DNA of 64,000 nt from positions 37,062 through 101,061 of the forward strand of contig NZ_JAGGLT010000005.1 of the NCBI RefSeq assembly GCF_017874545.1. The letters run 5' to 3'. The translations under genes and the position numbers were made by a program. The notes beneath the pieces were generated by a model that was given only the letters and a program-made list of their open reading frames with translations, did not search any database and was not told where the DNA came from. The DNA comes from Thermoanaerobacterium butyriciformans. GTDB taxonomy: Bacteria; Bacillota; Thermoanaerobacteria; Thermoanaerobacterales; Thermoanaerobacteraceae. Of the stretch, positions 1 through 8,783 are shown piece by piece (positions within the stretch are counted from its first letter, which is position 1; the number at the start of each line of letters is the position of its first letter).

Positions 1-59
1 GCAGGCAAAAACCTAGTTCCAAGTCCTGCCGCTGGAATTATCGCTTTTCTTATTTTCAT
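1..59 (-). CDS. galU: UTP--glucose-1-phosphate uridylyltransferase, N-terminus only
   Basis: The minus strand from 59 reads MKIRKAIIPAAGLGTRFLP, the signature nucleotide-binding start of bacterial GalU (UDP-glucose pyrophosphorylase, which makes UDP-glucose for cell-surface glycans). A GGAGGA ribosome binding site sits at 66-71, seven bases before the ATG. The gene runs off the left edge, so only 19 residues are visible. The neighbouring glycosyltransferase cluster is a plausible user of UDP-sugars, but that is inference. Confidence 0.85.
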   Translation of the reverse strand, partial: MKIRKAIIPAAGLGTRFLP

Positions 60-264
60 ATGTATTCCTCCATTATTTTAAAGTAAAATATGGCTTTTTG
101 CAATACTACCTAAGGATCTTCCTTAACAAAAATAAGAAGCATGACGAGCCACTATTAAAGTAATCTCGCAATGCTCCCTTTTAAAATTATAATTAGTAAT
201 TGTTTCAAAATTATTAAATATTTGTGTGAATTTTATGTGAAATCTATAATTTGATTTTTAGATG

Positions 265-441
265 TTACATGCTTAATTTTTCATCGATCTTGTTTTTGTC
301 GCCTACTTTTCCCGACAAAAGAATTGATAAAAGCATAAATAAAATTCCAAAACCTGCTAAAATAAGTAAGTCATTTATTATTAAAGTATAGTTTGACCCT
401 GATATGGCTTCTCTTAGAGCCTGTGTCCCATACGTATTAAT
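265..441 (-). pseudogene. ABC-2/YhgE-type permease C-terminal remnant
   Basis: Reading the minus strand, about 58 codons before a TAA at 265-267 give YGTQALREAISG followed by a hydrophobic helix (LLILAGFGILFMLLSILLSG) and a charged tail. This resembles the last transmembrane segment of ABC-2 type permeases or YhgE/Pip-like membrane proteins, where a Tyr-x-x-x-Ala-Leu-Arg-x-Ala motif precedes the final helix. There is no start codon, RBS or upstream coding sequence, so it is a relic. Positions 60-264 and 442-480 hold nothing else I can recognise. Confidence 0.45.
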
Positions 442-480
442 TATTATAATGCATTTTTTTAATTTTTGCTGTTTTTTTTA

Positions 481-1356
481 TCAAACTTGTGCTTCAAACC
501 AAACCGTTATATTCGCCGCTTTCCCTATTTCTTTATTTTTAAAAGACAATTTAGTATATTGAGAAAAAAAATATGGTACTAATGTCGCAGTTTTTCCAGG
601 ATCTAAAACAATTTCTTCACTGTCTTCAATCCAAACATCATCACCAGGACTTATCAAGAGCTTAATTATAACGGGATTTTCACTTGTATTATATACAAAA
701 TACGTAAATTTACTGTACGATGAACAATCATTTATATCTGTATAGTTTTCTTCATCTTGTGATACATAAAACGATTTTGTTTTTACAAATCTTCTGTCAT
801 TTAATGTGAACGGCGTTCCCGTTATATAAGTCAGTTGTAGTATTGGTCTTAAAGAAACATTAATGCTTTCATCTTTAGAATAAAAGCTTTTTGTCTCTAA
901 ATTCTGTATTTCCGGCGTTCTAAGCATTACTCCATTGTTTGCATAAAGTCCATTAATCCATCCTTTCGCTATATTCGTAATATTCCATCCATACCATCCC
1001 TCGCTGGTTATAGCTTTAGTCGATCCAAATACTGTTTCATCAATATTTGGCGCATTATTCCATGTGGCGGTATTTTCATCCCATTCATCAATAATTAAAA
1101 ATGGTGTTACATACGCTGGTATGCTATCATTTGTCGTATAATTAATATAAAGCTTCAAAATTGCTTCAACAATAAGTGAATCTGGCGGTAATATACCAAG
1201 ATCAAATTGTATCAGAGCTCTGTACACTGATTTACCAGAAGAACCAATATAATACCTTCCAATCCAAAGTTTTGGATCCCTCCCTCTGTTGCTTGTTGGA
1301 TATCCTGATTCTAAAGCCGTATCCTTTGACGATGGCTGTATAATAATAGTCGGCAT
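481..1356 (-). CDS. DNRLRE-type and DUF6385-type domain protein
   Basis: 291 residues without signal peptide or membrane segment. Roughly residues 1-175 look like a DNRLRE domain, a beta-rich module of surface proteins (motifs ALIQFDL, DEWDENTATWNN, GWNITNIAKGWINGL). Residues about 195-291 match the C-terminal part of the broken protein at 3237-3895 (shared NTS/NTG, IKLLISP/VKLQISP, and an ending ...WFEAQV / FYYNAQV), a DUF6385-type module. A GGGGTGG ribosome binding site precedes the ATG. It is the last gene of a three-gene minus-strand cluster with a TPR glycosyltransferase, which suggests a surface- or spore-associated structure. The function is unknown and the domain names are from memory. 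Confidence 0.7.
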   Translation of the reverse strand: MPTIIIQPSSKDTALESGYPTSNRGRDPKLWIGRYYIGSSGKSVYRALIQFDLGILPPDSLIVEAILKLYINYTTNDSIPAYVTPFLIIDEWDENTATWNNAPNIDETVFGSTKAITSEGWYGWNITNIAKGWINGLYANNGVMLRTPEIQNLETKSFYSKDESINVSLRPILQLTYITGTPFTLNDRRFVKTKSFYVSQDEENYTDINDCSSYSKFTYFVYNTSENPVIIKLLISPGDDVWIEDSEEIVLDPGKTATLVPYFFSQYTKLSFKNKEIGKAANITVWFEAQV

Positions 1357-1413
1357 TGCACCACCCCTTAGACAAAGCCAAAATTTTGATTTTAGTTCGC
1401 TGGAATTTATAGA

Positions 1414-3192
1414 TCATGCATCAATCTTCTCAGTCTTTTGGCTGCACAAAATTTTTAATATCATTAACCCTTCATCGTCGATTACATCAAAAAGTTTCAT
1501 TGAACGCGTTAATTCCTCTTCCGCAAGTTTATATGCACCATGCCGAAAATAAAGTTTGCCAAGTTTCAATAATACATCTTTTTCATTAACCATATTAAGC
1601 ATGTTCAATGATTTCTCAAACAAATCAAATTCTTGAATATCAAATAGCTTTTCAAATATTAAAAAGATTATATCTGTATATATGCGAGTATCTTTTTCAT
1701 CTAATGGGGATAGTATACCATCTTTAACCAATAAAGCAAATTTAAAACACACTCTATATGCTTCTATAAAATCCCTTTTCAATATTGTCATTGGCTTTTT
1801 GATGTTTTTACCAGTTAATAATCGGCAAATGATATTGTCAATAGCACTATCACATGAATATTCTCCACCGTCAATCATATCAAAATACTCAACTGATTCA
1901 TTATATCTGTGCAAATACATCAATGTTCTTCCTTTTATATAATATGTTATATTATTTTTCAATGAATCTAGTGCCATGTCAATACATTTTAGAGATTGCT
2001 GATATCTGCCGTTTAAAAATAATATATCACTTAGAATTACATATGATTCAGGTGAACCGTCAAAGTGTGACATGATCTTTTTTATAGCGGTATTTTCATC
2101 ATATTTCTTAAAATAAGCATTTGATAGTCTGTACAGTATGACTTTATTTAATGGATTCAGTTTTAATGAATTTATATAGCTTATAATGGCATTATCATAT
2201 TCTTTCATATCCATATAAACTTCACCCATCGCATAATAAGCTTTGAATCCACCTACACCTGTTATAAACCTATCTATAAGCGGCGGATCCCCCATGTCTA
2301 TACATTTTCTAAAACATTGTATAGCTTCTTGAAATTTATTAATCCTATGATGCAGCATACCTTTTAAAAACACGACATCAGTTACGTTAGGATACTCCTC
2401 TATTGACTTATTGCATAAATTAAAAGCTTCGTCAATTTTGTTTAATTGATTTAAGCACATTATCATCCTGACAATAAGTTTAGTCGTGTATCCCGTCTTG
2501 ACATTTTTTAGAGTATCTAAAGACTTTTTAAAATAATTATAAGCACATTCATAATTACCTAGTGCCATGTATTCTGTTCCCATATTGAAGTTGTGAAAAG
2601 GATTATCCGGATCTTTTCTAAGCTCTTTCTTTAGTATTGTCATATTTCTATTTCTCTTATCTTTGTCCTTAATATTTTTGTTTAGATAGCCATAATGATA
2701 AACTTTTATGGGCACTTCTGCTACATTGCCACCGTGTTTTAATATAGGCATAAGGATTTGTTCGTGAATTGCTCCAACAAATCTGTACTCAGGCCTATTT
2801 TTTATAATTCTTACATTTAGATTTGAAAGGGCATCTGTTCCCGGCTTATCACCTACATAGCTTATTGTTTCAAATAAATATGCATCTATTTTTTCATCTT
2901 CTAAAAGCTTCTTTATTTTCTTTCTATCTTCTCGATCTATCTCATCATCAGCATCCATCAATAAAATCCAATCACCGTTAGCTTTGTCTAATGAAAAATT
3001 TCTAGCCGCACTAAAATCATTATTCCATTTATAATAAAAAACATCAGCCCCAAAGCTTTTGGCAATATCTACTGTCCTATCATTGCTTCCTGTATCAACA
3101 ATGATAATCTCGTCGACTATATCTTTAACACTTTCTAAACATCGTCCAAGGTTATTTTCCTCATTTTTTACGATCATACACAAACTCAGCAT
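1414..3192 (-). CDS. family 2 glycosyltransferase with TPR repeats
   Basis: 592 residues from the ATG at 3192, chosen because GAAAGGAGG lies just upstream; an in-frame ATG 14 codons earlier falls inside a hairpin. Residues 1-170 are a GT-A family 2 domain: MLSLCMIVKNEENN start, VDTGSNDRT, and the DADDE metal-binding motif at 80-84. From about residue 175 to the end there are TPR-like helical repeats (for example FHNFNMGTEYMALGNYECAY, AYYAMGEVYMDMKEYDNAI). Such fusions glycosylate proteins or surface polymers using nucleotide sugars in the cytoplasm. It lies between two DUF6385-type genes, which may be its acceptors (inference). Confidence 0.88.
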   Translation of the reverse strand: MLSLCMIVKNEENNLGRCLESVKDIVDEIIIVDTGSNDRTVDIAKSFGADVFYYKWNNDFSAARNFSLDKANGDWILLMDADDEIDREDRKKIKKLLEDEKIDAYLFETISYVGDKPGTDALSNLNVRIIKNRPEYRFVGAIHEQILMPILKHGGNVAEVPIKVYHYGYLNKNIKDKDKRNRNMTILKKELRKDPDNPFHNFNMGTEYMALGNYECAYNYFKKSLDTLKNVKTGYTTKLIVRMIMCLNQLNKIDEAFNLCNKSIEEYPNVTDVVFLKGMLHHRINKFQEAIQCFRKCIDMGDPPLIDRFITGVGGFKAYYAMGEVYMDMKEYDNAIISYINSLKLNPLNKVILYRLSNAYFKKYDENTAIKKIMSHFDGSPESYVILSDILFLNGRYQQSLKCIDMALDSLKNNITYYIKGRTLMYLHRYNESVEYFDMIDGGEYSCDSAIDNIICRLLTGKNIKKPMTILKRDFIEAYRVCFKFALLVKDGILSPLDEKDTRIYTDIIFLIFEKLFDIQEFDLFEKSLNMLNMVNEKDVLLKLGKLYFRHGAYKLAEEELTRSMKLFDVIDDEGLMILKILCSQKTEKIDA

Positions 3193-3215
3193 ATAAATCC
3201 TCCTTTCGAAAATAC

Positions 3216-3234
3216 ATGGGGCATAAAGCCCCAT
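3216..3234 (-). other. perfect 7-bp hairpin between cluster genes
   Basis: ATGGGGC (3216-3222) and GCCCCAT (3228-3234) form a perfect stem around a 5-nt loop. It lies immediately after the reconstructed stop of the DUF6385 gene and before the glycosyltransferase RBS. On the minus strand it has no U-run, so it looks like an mRNA processing or stabilising hairpin rather than a terminator; on the plus strand TTTTT follows, but no plus-strand gene precedes it. Confidence 0.45.
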
Positions 3235-3236
3235 TT

Positions 3237-3895
3237 TTAAACCTGCGCATTGTAGTAAAATTCTGCTGTAGCTGCAGCACCACCTGTATCATAATATAGC
3301 CTTGTATATTGCATAAATTTTACAGCTGTCAAAACTGTAATAGATCCTCCTGCCAAATTAATGCTTGTTGTATCATCAACAAAATAAAATAAGTGTCAGT
3401 CGTTGTTGGACTTATCTGCAGTTTAACAGCAATGGTGTTAGTTCCTGTATTTGTAATATAATATGAATACATGGATTTATTACCTGTATTTTCTATTAAA
3501 ACAACACCTGTACCAGTCACTCCTGCAATAGCAGTAGAATCTTCTAAAAATGTTCTACTTCCAAGCGTAACTGAATCAGTTGAAGCAGTGATAGGTCTTA
3601 TATCTAATGCTGATGCCGTCACAGTAACTGTACCTGCAACTGTCACAGACCCACTGCTTATGGTTACAGAATCTGTTGCCCCCGTAAGAGGCCTTATATC
3701 AAAATTTGATGAAGTCACCGTCAACGTTCCTTGGGCTGTTACAGTGCCTGCTACTGTCACAGAACCATCGACAGTCGACAAAAGCTTTCCTGTAGTCGGA
3801 TCTAATAGCAAAGGTGTTGGTGTTGTACCCTGCATACCGTGTATAAGTGTCTTAAGCTGTTCGGCAACTGGATTAAATACTATATTGTTAGGCAT
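3237..3895 (-). pseudogene. DUF6385-type repeat protein, frameshifted by 5-bp duplication
   Basis: The reading frame from 3895 opens with MPNNIVFNPVAEQLKTLIHG and carries two copies of a beta-rich repeat of about 40 residues (SVTVAGTV...FDIRPLTGATDSVT / SVTVAGTVTVTASALDIRPI). It then hits a stop at 3329 after a non-homologous tail. Shifting frame at the tandem AAAAT AAAAT (3381-3390, plus strand) restores FVDDTTSINLAGGSITV... through FYYNAQV to a TAA at 3237-3239, matching the C-terminus of the protein at 481-1356. Removing one five-base copy repairs the gene. It may be a pseudogene, a slippage-switchable gene or an assembly error. GGGGAGGGG is the ribosome binding site. Confidence 0.8.
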
Positions 3896-3941
3896 ATAAA
3901 TCCCCTCCCCTTTTATATATTATTAATACATACAAATTTTG

Positions 3942-3968
3942 TTGCTTGTACATATATATTTCAAGCAA
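3942..3968. repeat. inverted repeat upstream of DUF6385 gene
   Basis: TTGCTTG (3942-3948) and CAAGCAA (3962-3968) are perfect 7-bp arms around an A/T spacer of 13 bp, about 50 bp before the start of the DUF6385 gene. It could be an operator or a 5'-leader hairpin. Confidence 0.35.
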
Positions 3969-4017
3969 TATTATTTTGCTATTTCCATAAAAATACCCAA
4001 AACTTTACTTTAGATAA

Positions 4018-4047
4018 TTGACATATAGCACTTATTTAAAGTACTAT
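4018..4047 (+). promoter_or_regulatory. promoter of the YbaK-type gene
   Basis: TTGACA at 4018-4023 and TACTAT at 4042-4047, separated by 18 bp, lead into the gene at 4101. Confidence 0.6.
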
Positions 4048-4100
4048 TAAATTTAGTAATGTAAATCGTTAAAACATATGCAAAGTGGGGAGTGTAAGAT

Positions 4101-4556
4101 ATGTCTGTAGAAGCAGTAAAAAATTTTTTTGAAAAAAATAATATAAATATCGAAATAAAAATACTTAAAGACACAAGCACCGTCGAAAAAGCTGCAAATG
4201 CGATTGGTGTGGAACCTGGAGAAATTGCAAAATCTATGCTTTTCAAATTGAAAAACAAATGTATTATGATTATACTAGCTGGCGACAAAAAAATAGACAA
4301 CAGAAAATTCAAAGATACTTTTCATTGCAAAGCAAGAATGGTACCACCTGAGGAAGTCCTTGAAATAACAGGGCACCCTGTAGGAGGTGTATGCCCATAT
4401 GGATTAAAAACAGATATCGATATTTATTATGACATATCATTAAAAAATTATAAAATTGTATATCCAGCAGCCGGTGATGTAAACGCCGCAGTAGCTGTAA
4501 AAGTAGATGACTTGGATAAAATAGTCAAAGGAGAATGGATCGATGTATCCAAATAA
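4101..4556 (+). CDS. YbaK/EbsC-family aminoacyl-tRNA deacylase
   Basis: 151 residues, the usual length of a stand-alone YbaK domain. The family hydrolyses misacylated tRNAs, typically Cys-tRNA(Pro), in the cytoplasm. Visible features are the conserved Lys in GEIAKSMLFK (about residues 40-49), a mid-protein VGGVCPYGL segment typical of the family's G-G-x-x-P loop, and a C-terminal AAGDVNAAVAV. RBS GTGGGGAG precedes the ATG and a good promoter lies at 4018-4047. It is a single gene followed by tRNA-Leu. Substrate specificity cannot be read from the sequence. Confidence 0.85.
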   Translation: MSVEAVKNFFEKNNINIEIKILKDTSTVEKAANAIGVEPGEIAKSMLFKLKNKCIMIILAGDKKIDNRKFKDTFHCKARMVPPEEVLEITGHPVGGVCPYGLKTDIDIYYDISLKNYKIVYPAAGDVNAAVAVKVDDLDKIVKGEWIDVSK

Positions 4557-4636
4557 CGCTCCCTAAACAAACTCTTGACATTTCAATAAATATTAATTAT
4601 ACTACTATTGTTGAGGTTAATAGCTCAATTTTATAT

Positions 4637-4720
4637 GCGGATGTGGCGGAACTGGCAGACGCGCTAGACTTAGGATCTAGTGTCTTTGACGTGGGGGTTC
4701 AAATCCCTTCATCCGCACCA
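4637..4720 (+). tRNA. tRNA-Leu (UAG)
   Basis: The acceptor stem GCGGATG/CATCCGC closes with discriminator A and an encoded CCA. The anticodon loop CTTAGGA between CTAGA/TCTAG gives anticodon TAG, and the long variable arm (TGTCTTTGACG) is typical of a class II tRNA. The TTCAAAT T-loop is present. Confidence 0.96.
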
Positions 4721-4733
4721 ATTAAAAATGTTG

Positions 4734-4757
4734 TGGAGAGATTATTCTCCATTTTTT
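4734..4757 (+). terminator. terminator after tRNA-Leu
   Basis: TGGAGA and TCTCCA form a stem around a 6-nt loop, directly followed by six T residues. Confidence 0.8.
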
Positions 4758-4796
4758 ATTAACTATTTAACTTAAGTGGAATATTTGCATGTCAAC

Positions 4797-4838
4797 AAAG
4801 GCGTTGATCGGTTTATCTGATCAGCGCTTTATTTTTAT
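4797..4838 (+). terminator. second terminator-like hairpin before the MCP gene
   Basis: A 12-bp stem with two G-U wobbles (4797-4809 with 4819-4830) is followed by ATTTTTAT. It ends about 25 bp before the MCP gene, so it may also act as a leader element for that gene, which shows no clear promoter of its own. Confidence 0.6.
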
Positions 4839-4862
4839 ACAAATGAAAAAGAGGTGTAATAT

Positions 4863-6335
4863 ATGATATACAAAAACAGAAAATTATTGAAGTTGTTAAA
4901 CATTATAAATACGAATAATCTGCTTAATGAGGATGAAAACTACTTTAATTTCAAAGGAATAATGAAAGATATACTCATATCAATATCAAATATTAAAAAG
5001 AAGCTTGTAAAATATATCTTTGAGACGCAAGTTGCTTCAAGCCGCATATTTTCGGTTTCAGAAGAATTGTCTATTACCATGGAAGAAAATAATGCTTTCG
5101 CACAACAGTTATATGCTGAATCGCAAGAGATATTTTCAAATAATTCAATTTGTTATGAAAATATAAAAAATACAATTGCAGAAATAAAGAAATTGGTTGA
5201 AATGCTTGAAAATATTAAAAGTACTACTGGAGAAATGTACAATACTGGCATTCAGTCTAGAAAGCTTGTAGATGAAAGTTTCAATGAGATTAGATTGGTT
5301 TTAGATAAAATAAATAATATTTCTATAACTACAGAAGAAACATTAAATCGAGTTAATGAACTTACAAAAATATCAGTACAAATTTCCCAAATATTGAAAT
5401 CAATTGAAAAGATAGCAAAGGAAACTCATTTGCTTTCATTAAACGCATCTATAGAGTCTGCAAAAGCCGACAAATACGGCAATGGCTTTGGAGTTATAGC
5501 AGATGGTATTAGAAAATTAACTTTAGATACTAATAAAGCTGTATCAGATATTGCTACACTAATTGAAAAAATAAATAATGAGATAGAAAGTGTTAAAACA
5601 TCAGCAAATGATAATTATAGCAATGTTCAGGATAGCGTAAATAGTACAATGAACATAGAAAGAAGCTTGAACATGATAGAAGAATATAACAATATGATTA
5701 TGAATATGATTAGTAAAATTGTAAATGTTTCTGAAGATGAATATAAATATGTTCACAATATCGATAAAAGAATTCAAGATGTGGAAGATTTATTAAAGGA
5801 AGTATCAGCTAATTTTGACGGCATGAATAATTCCATATATCACCAAAAAGAAAATGCAGAAAAAATATTAAATCTAAGTGATAAATTAAAAGAAGCATCA
5901 AATGATTTGAAATTATTGTCTGAAAGCGATGAGATAAAAAACATAATTCAGACAAATTCAGAAAATATAAAAAATGCAGCAGCTTCTGTGATAAAATCTA
6001 TAAAGGAAGAAATAATTTCAGATAAATTCCTTTCAATGAATAAGGATTTTCATAAAAAAGTACTCGACAATTTTTTAAATAATCACAAAGAAATTGAAGC
6101 TCTATGGACAAATGATATTAAAGGAAGGTTTATTTACTCAAATCCACCTGCTGGTATCGCAAATGCAAATGTAAGGGATTGGTTTAAGGAGTGTATCACA
6201 GGCAAAGAATATATATCTGAAATTTATATATCTGCAATAACAAAAGTTCCATGTTTAACTGTATCTATTCCATTAATCGATAAAAATGGATCGTGTATTG
6301 GTGTAATTGGCGCTGATTTGAGTATAAATGTATAA
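4863..6335 (+). CDS. soluble methyl-accepting chemotaxis-type protein with C-terminal Cache-like domain
   Basis: 490 residues with no transmembrane segment or HAMP domain. Residues about 50-390 are a long coiled coil whose hairpin tip near residue 192 reads SLNASIESAKADKYGNGFG, a divergent form of the canonical receptor signalling tip that contacts CheA/CheW. Residues about 400-490 resemble a PDC/Cache ligand-binding fold (LWTNDIKGRFIYSNPP, VRDWFKECITGKEYISEIY, VSIPLIDKNGSCIGVIGADLSI). The order, signalling module before sensor, is the reverse of a classical receptor, and a Cache domain in a cytoplasmic protein is unusual. RBS AGAGGTG precedes the ATG. No chemotaxis genes are adjacent. A stimulus cannot be assigned. 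Confidence 0.82.
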   Translation: MIYKNRKLLKLLNIINTNNLLNEDENYFNFKGIMKDILISISNIKKKLVKYIFETQVASSRIFSVSEELSITMEENNAFAQQLYAESQEIFSNNSICYENIKNTIAEIKKLVEMLENIKSTTGEMYNTGIQSRKLVDESFNEIRLVLDKINNISITTEETLNRVNELTKISVQISQILKSIEKIAKETHLLSLNASIESAKADKYGNGFGVIADGIRKLTLDTNKAVSDIATLIEKINNEIESVKTSANDNYSNVQDSVNSTMNIERSLNMIEEYNNMIMNMISKIVNVSEDEYKYVHNIDKRIQDVEDLLKEVSANFDGMNNSIYHQKENAEKILNLSDKLKEASNDLKLLSESDEIKNIIQTNSENIKNAAASVIKSIKEEIISDKFLSMNKDFHKKVLDNFLNNHKEIEALWTNDIKGRFIYSNPPAGIANANVRDWFKECITGKEYISEIYISAITKVPCLTVSIPLIDKNGSCIGVIGADLSINV

Positions 6336-6360
6336 AACTATATTCATAAAAACAATACTT

Positions 6361-7139
6361 TCATGTCATTGCCTTTTTATATTTTTCACCAATTATCCAT
6401 AAAAAACCAAAAGATATAAATAAATGTATAGACGCTGCTAAAAATAACTTGTTAAATCCTATAAAATCCATAATAGCAATGGTTCTTTATTTTGATTTTT
6501 TACCACAGCTATAAAGTGTTTTAATTTTAAAATACTTTGTCTTTCTTTCTCTCTATTAACAACTATTTTAGATTCTTTAATTGTTAAAAACAAAATTATA
6601 GGTATAATTAATGACAAAATTCCTGACAAAAAGAAAGGATATGCTTTGTTTGTTTTATAAAGCTGAGATCCAACAAAAACTATAATTAATGAGCCTAAGC
6701 CCCCCATAAAGTTTATAACTCCATTAGCTTTGCTTCTGTGTTCCTCTTCTACAATATCTGGCATTAAAGCTACCATAGGAGTCCTATACGTAGCCACAAC
6801 AATATTAAACAGGAAATCTATAACAAGAAGCGATAAAAGTTTTGTCCGAAGTGGAATCAAAGCATATAAAACACCAGCAAGAGGCATGTTTATAAGTATA
6901 TATGGCATTCGTCTGCCTATTCTTGTTTCCGTATTATCGCTTAAAGCCCCAAACAATGGAAGTATAAAAAGGTTAGCAATGTTATCCCAACTCATTACAA
7001 ACCTAATTAAAGTATTGCTTTTTGTAAAATTACCAAGAAAAATGGGCATATAGGCATTATACGGTGCCCAAATCATGGAAATTACCATAAAACCAAGGCC
7101 TAAATCAAATATTTTGAAATAATTCAATCTCGAGGACAT
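6361..7139 (-). pseudogene. MFS sugar-type transporter with internal deletion
   Basis: The reading frame from 7139 codes for six N-terminal helices of an MFS/GPH-like permease (motif SDNTETRIGRRMPYI in the first cytoplasmic loop, then DIVEEEHRSKANGVINFMGG). It stops at 6459 after about 226 residues, half the usual 450-500. The minus strand then continues in another frame (IMDFIGFNKLFLAASIHLF to a TGA at 6361-6363), which looks like the last helix and tail of the same family. I infer that roughly helices 7-11 were lost by a deletion that also changed frame. The product cannot be a working 12-helix transporter. Confidence 0.75.
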
Positions 7140-7413
7140 ATTATTATTCTCCTTGTATAATAATATTTAGGTTTATAAAGGCAACCTCTAATCTTTTTTA
7201 ACTGATAAATTATACTGAAAAGTGTATAATTAAGTTATTATATAGAGTATTATCTTTCTCTCCTTGAGATTAAAAACTCGTACTTGAAAGACTGACACCT
7301 CTGTCCGACAAGCTAAGTTGGATGTTGACTAACTCGACTAGTACTTCGAATGTATGACAAGGTAGTAACGTTTATAAGTTTATAGAAACTATCATTTTCA
7401 CTTAAAAAATGCA

Positions 7414-8148
7414 TTATAGTTTGTTTTTATTTAAAAGATTTATCAAAGTTTGTGGATCGTCAGTGATAATTCCGTCAACACCCGCCTATACCATCATTTC
7501 CATGTCCTTTTTCCCATTAACGATCCAAGGAAATAATTTTATATTATTCTTTTTACATCCCTCTACTAATTCAGGTATTATATTAAAATAAAAAGGATGC
7601 AAAGAATAAGCTTTTATTCGTAGTGCCATGTGCCATGGTTCCACAAACCCACATTGATAAAGAAGCCCAATTTTAAACTCCGGTGCTTTTCTCTTTACAT
7701 CTCTTAAGCTATAATGATTAAAAGAAGAAATAATTACTCTATTCTCAAAGTCATAACCATCTATCATTTTAATAAGCTTTTCTTCAATCCCTGGATAAAG
7801 TACAATTCCACTTTTTATCTCTATATTTACAATTAAATTTTTATATTTAATAAGTTCAAAAACCTCAAAAAGTGTTGGTATTCTCTCCCCTGCAAACTTC
7901 TTGTCAAATTTTATGCCAGCATCCAACATCTTAAGCTCTTTTAAAGTAAAATCTTTAACATAGCCAATTCCATCTGTGGTCCTGTCTACCCTTTCATCGT
8001 GAATTACTACTAGTTGTCCATCCTTAGTAAGTTGCACGTCCAATTCAATACCGTCAACTCCCATTTCTAAAGCTTTTTTAAAAGATATTAATGTGTTTTC
8101 TGGAGCATTTCTTGAATCTCCTCTATGAGCGATTACTAAAGGTTTCAT
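7414..8148 (-). pseudogene. glycerophosphodiester phosphodiesterase with in-frame amber stop
   Basis: From the ATG at 8148 (RBS AAGGAGG) the frame gives a cytoplasmic GDPD TIM barrel, which cleaves glycerophosphodiesters to glycerol-3-phosphate and an alcohol: HRGDSRNAPENT at 8-19, GIELDVQLTKDG, VVIHDERVDRTTDG, VNIEIKSG. A TAG at 7486-7488 ends translation at 220 residues, but the same frame continues AGVDGIITDDPQTLINLL to a TAA at 7414-7416, exactly the expected C-terminal strand and helix. A single substitution (for instance AAG to TAG) explains it. The truncated barrel lacks its last strand, so activity is doubtful unless the stop is read through. Confidence 0.85.
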
Positions 8149-8358
8149 AAATATGCCTCCTTGGTTTATCTTTCTTAATATTACTACATCAATGTTAAAA
8201 CTATATTAATTAGTGGTTATTTATATGTTAATATTTTTGTTTTGTATTGTTTTATGTCATTAACTAAAAACCGTTAATTAAGCTAATTTGTAATAGCCTT
8301 CAAAAATGATATAAAAAATAAAGAAGCAAATTTTACCGCTTAGTTACCACTCAGACGC
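8149..8358. other. intergenic spacer, no gene seen
   Basis: This A/T-rich spacer lies between the GDPD start and the terminator of the tRNA cluster. I find no open frame with an RBS, no RNA fold and no convincing promoter in it. Confidence 0.5.
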
Positions 8359-8390
8359 AAAAAAACTCAGGCAATAAATCTTTACCTGAG
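8359..8390 (-). terminator. terminator of the eight-tRNA operon
   Basis: On the minus strand CTCAGG...CCTGAG forms a stem followed by seven T residues, about 90 bp after the last tRNA. Confidence 0.85.
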
Positions 8391-8481
8391 CTTTTATATT
8401 ATAATTAAATAATTCTATTTAGTTTTATTTATTATGTTAGCAAACACGTTAACAGTTTATATTCAAAAGTCTTAAAATCAG

Positions 8482-8554
<73 letters not shown>

Positions 8555-8562
8555 ATGTTGTA

Positions 8563-8638
8563 TGGAGCGGACAACGAGACTCGAACTCGCGACCCTCACC
8601 TTGGCAAGGTGATGCTCTACCAACTGAGCTATGTCCGC
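8563..8638 (-). tRNA. tRNA-Gly (GCC)
   Basis: The acceptor stem is GCGGACA/TGTCCGC with discriminator T and an encoded CCA. The anticodon loop TTGCCAA gives anticodon GCC. Confidence 0.96.
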
Positions 8639-8647
8639 ATGTTATAA

Positions 8648-8734
8648 TGGTGCGGGAGAAGGGACTTGAACCCATATGCCATGACTGGCACTAGAACCTG
8701 AATCTAGCGCGTCTGCCAATTCCGCCACTCCCGC
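8648..8734 (-). tRNA. tRNA-Leu (CAG)
   Basis: The acceptor stem is GCGGGAG/CTCCCGC with an encoded CCA. The anticodon loop TTCAGGT between CTAGA/TCTAG gives anticodon CAG. It has a long class II variable arm. Confidence 0.96.
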
Positions 8735-8783
8735 ATTAACGCCAGATTGTTCTCTTTTCAAAAATTACTATTATTTTGCTTAA

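Noticed and set aside
7262..7370. Unusual-looking spacer (CTCGTACTTGAAAGACTGAC...) that might be an insertion-sequence end
   Set aside because: I could find no terminal inverted repeats, no target duplication and no transposase frame; only a 27-codon open stretch without start or RBS.
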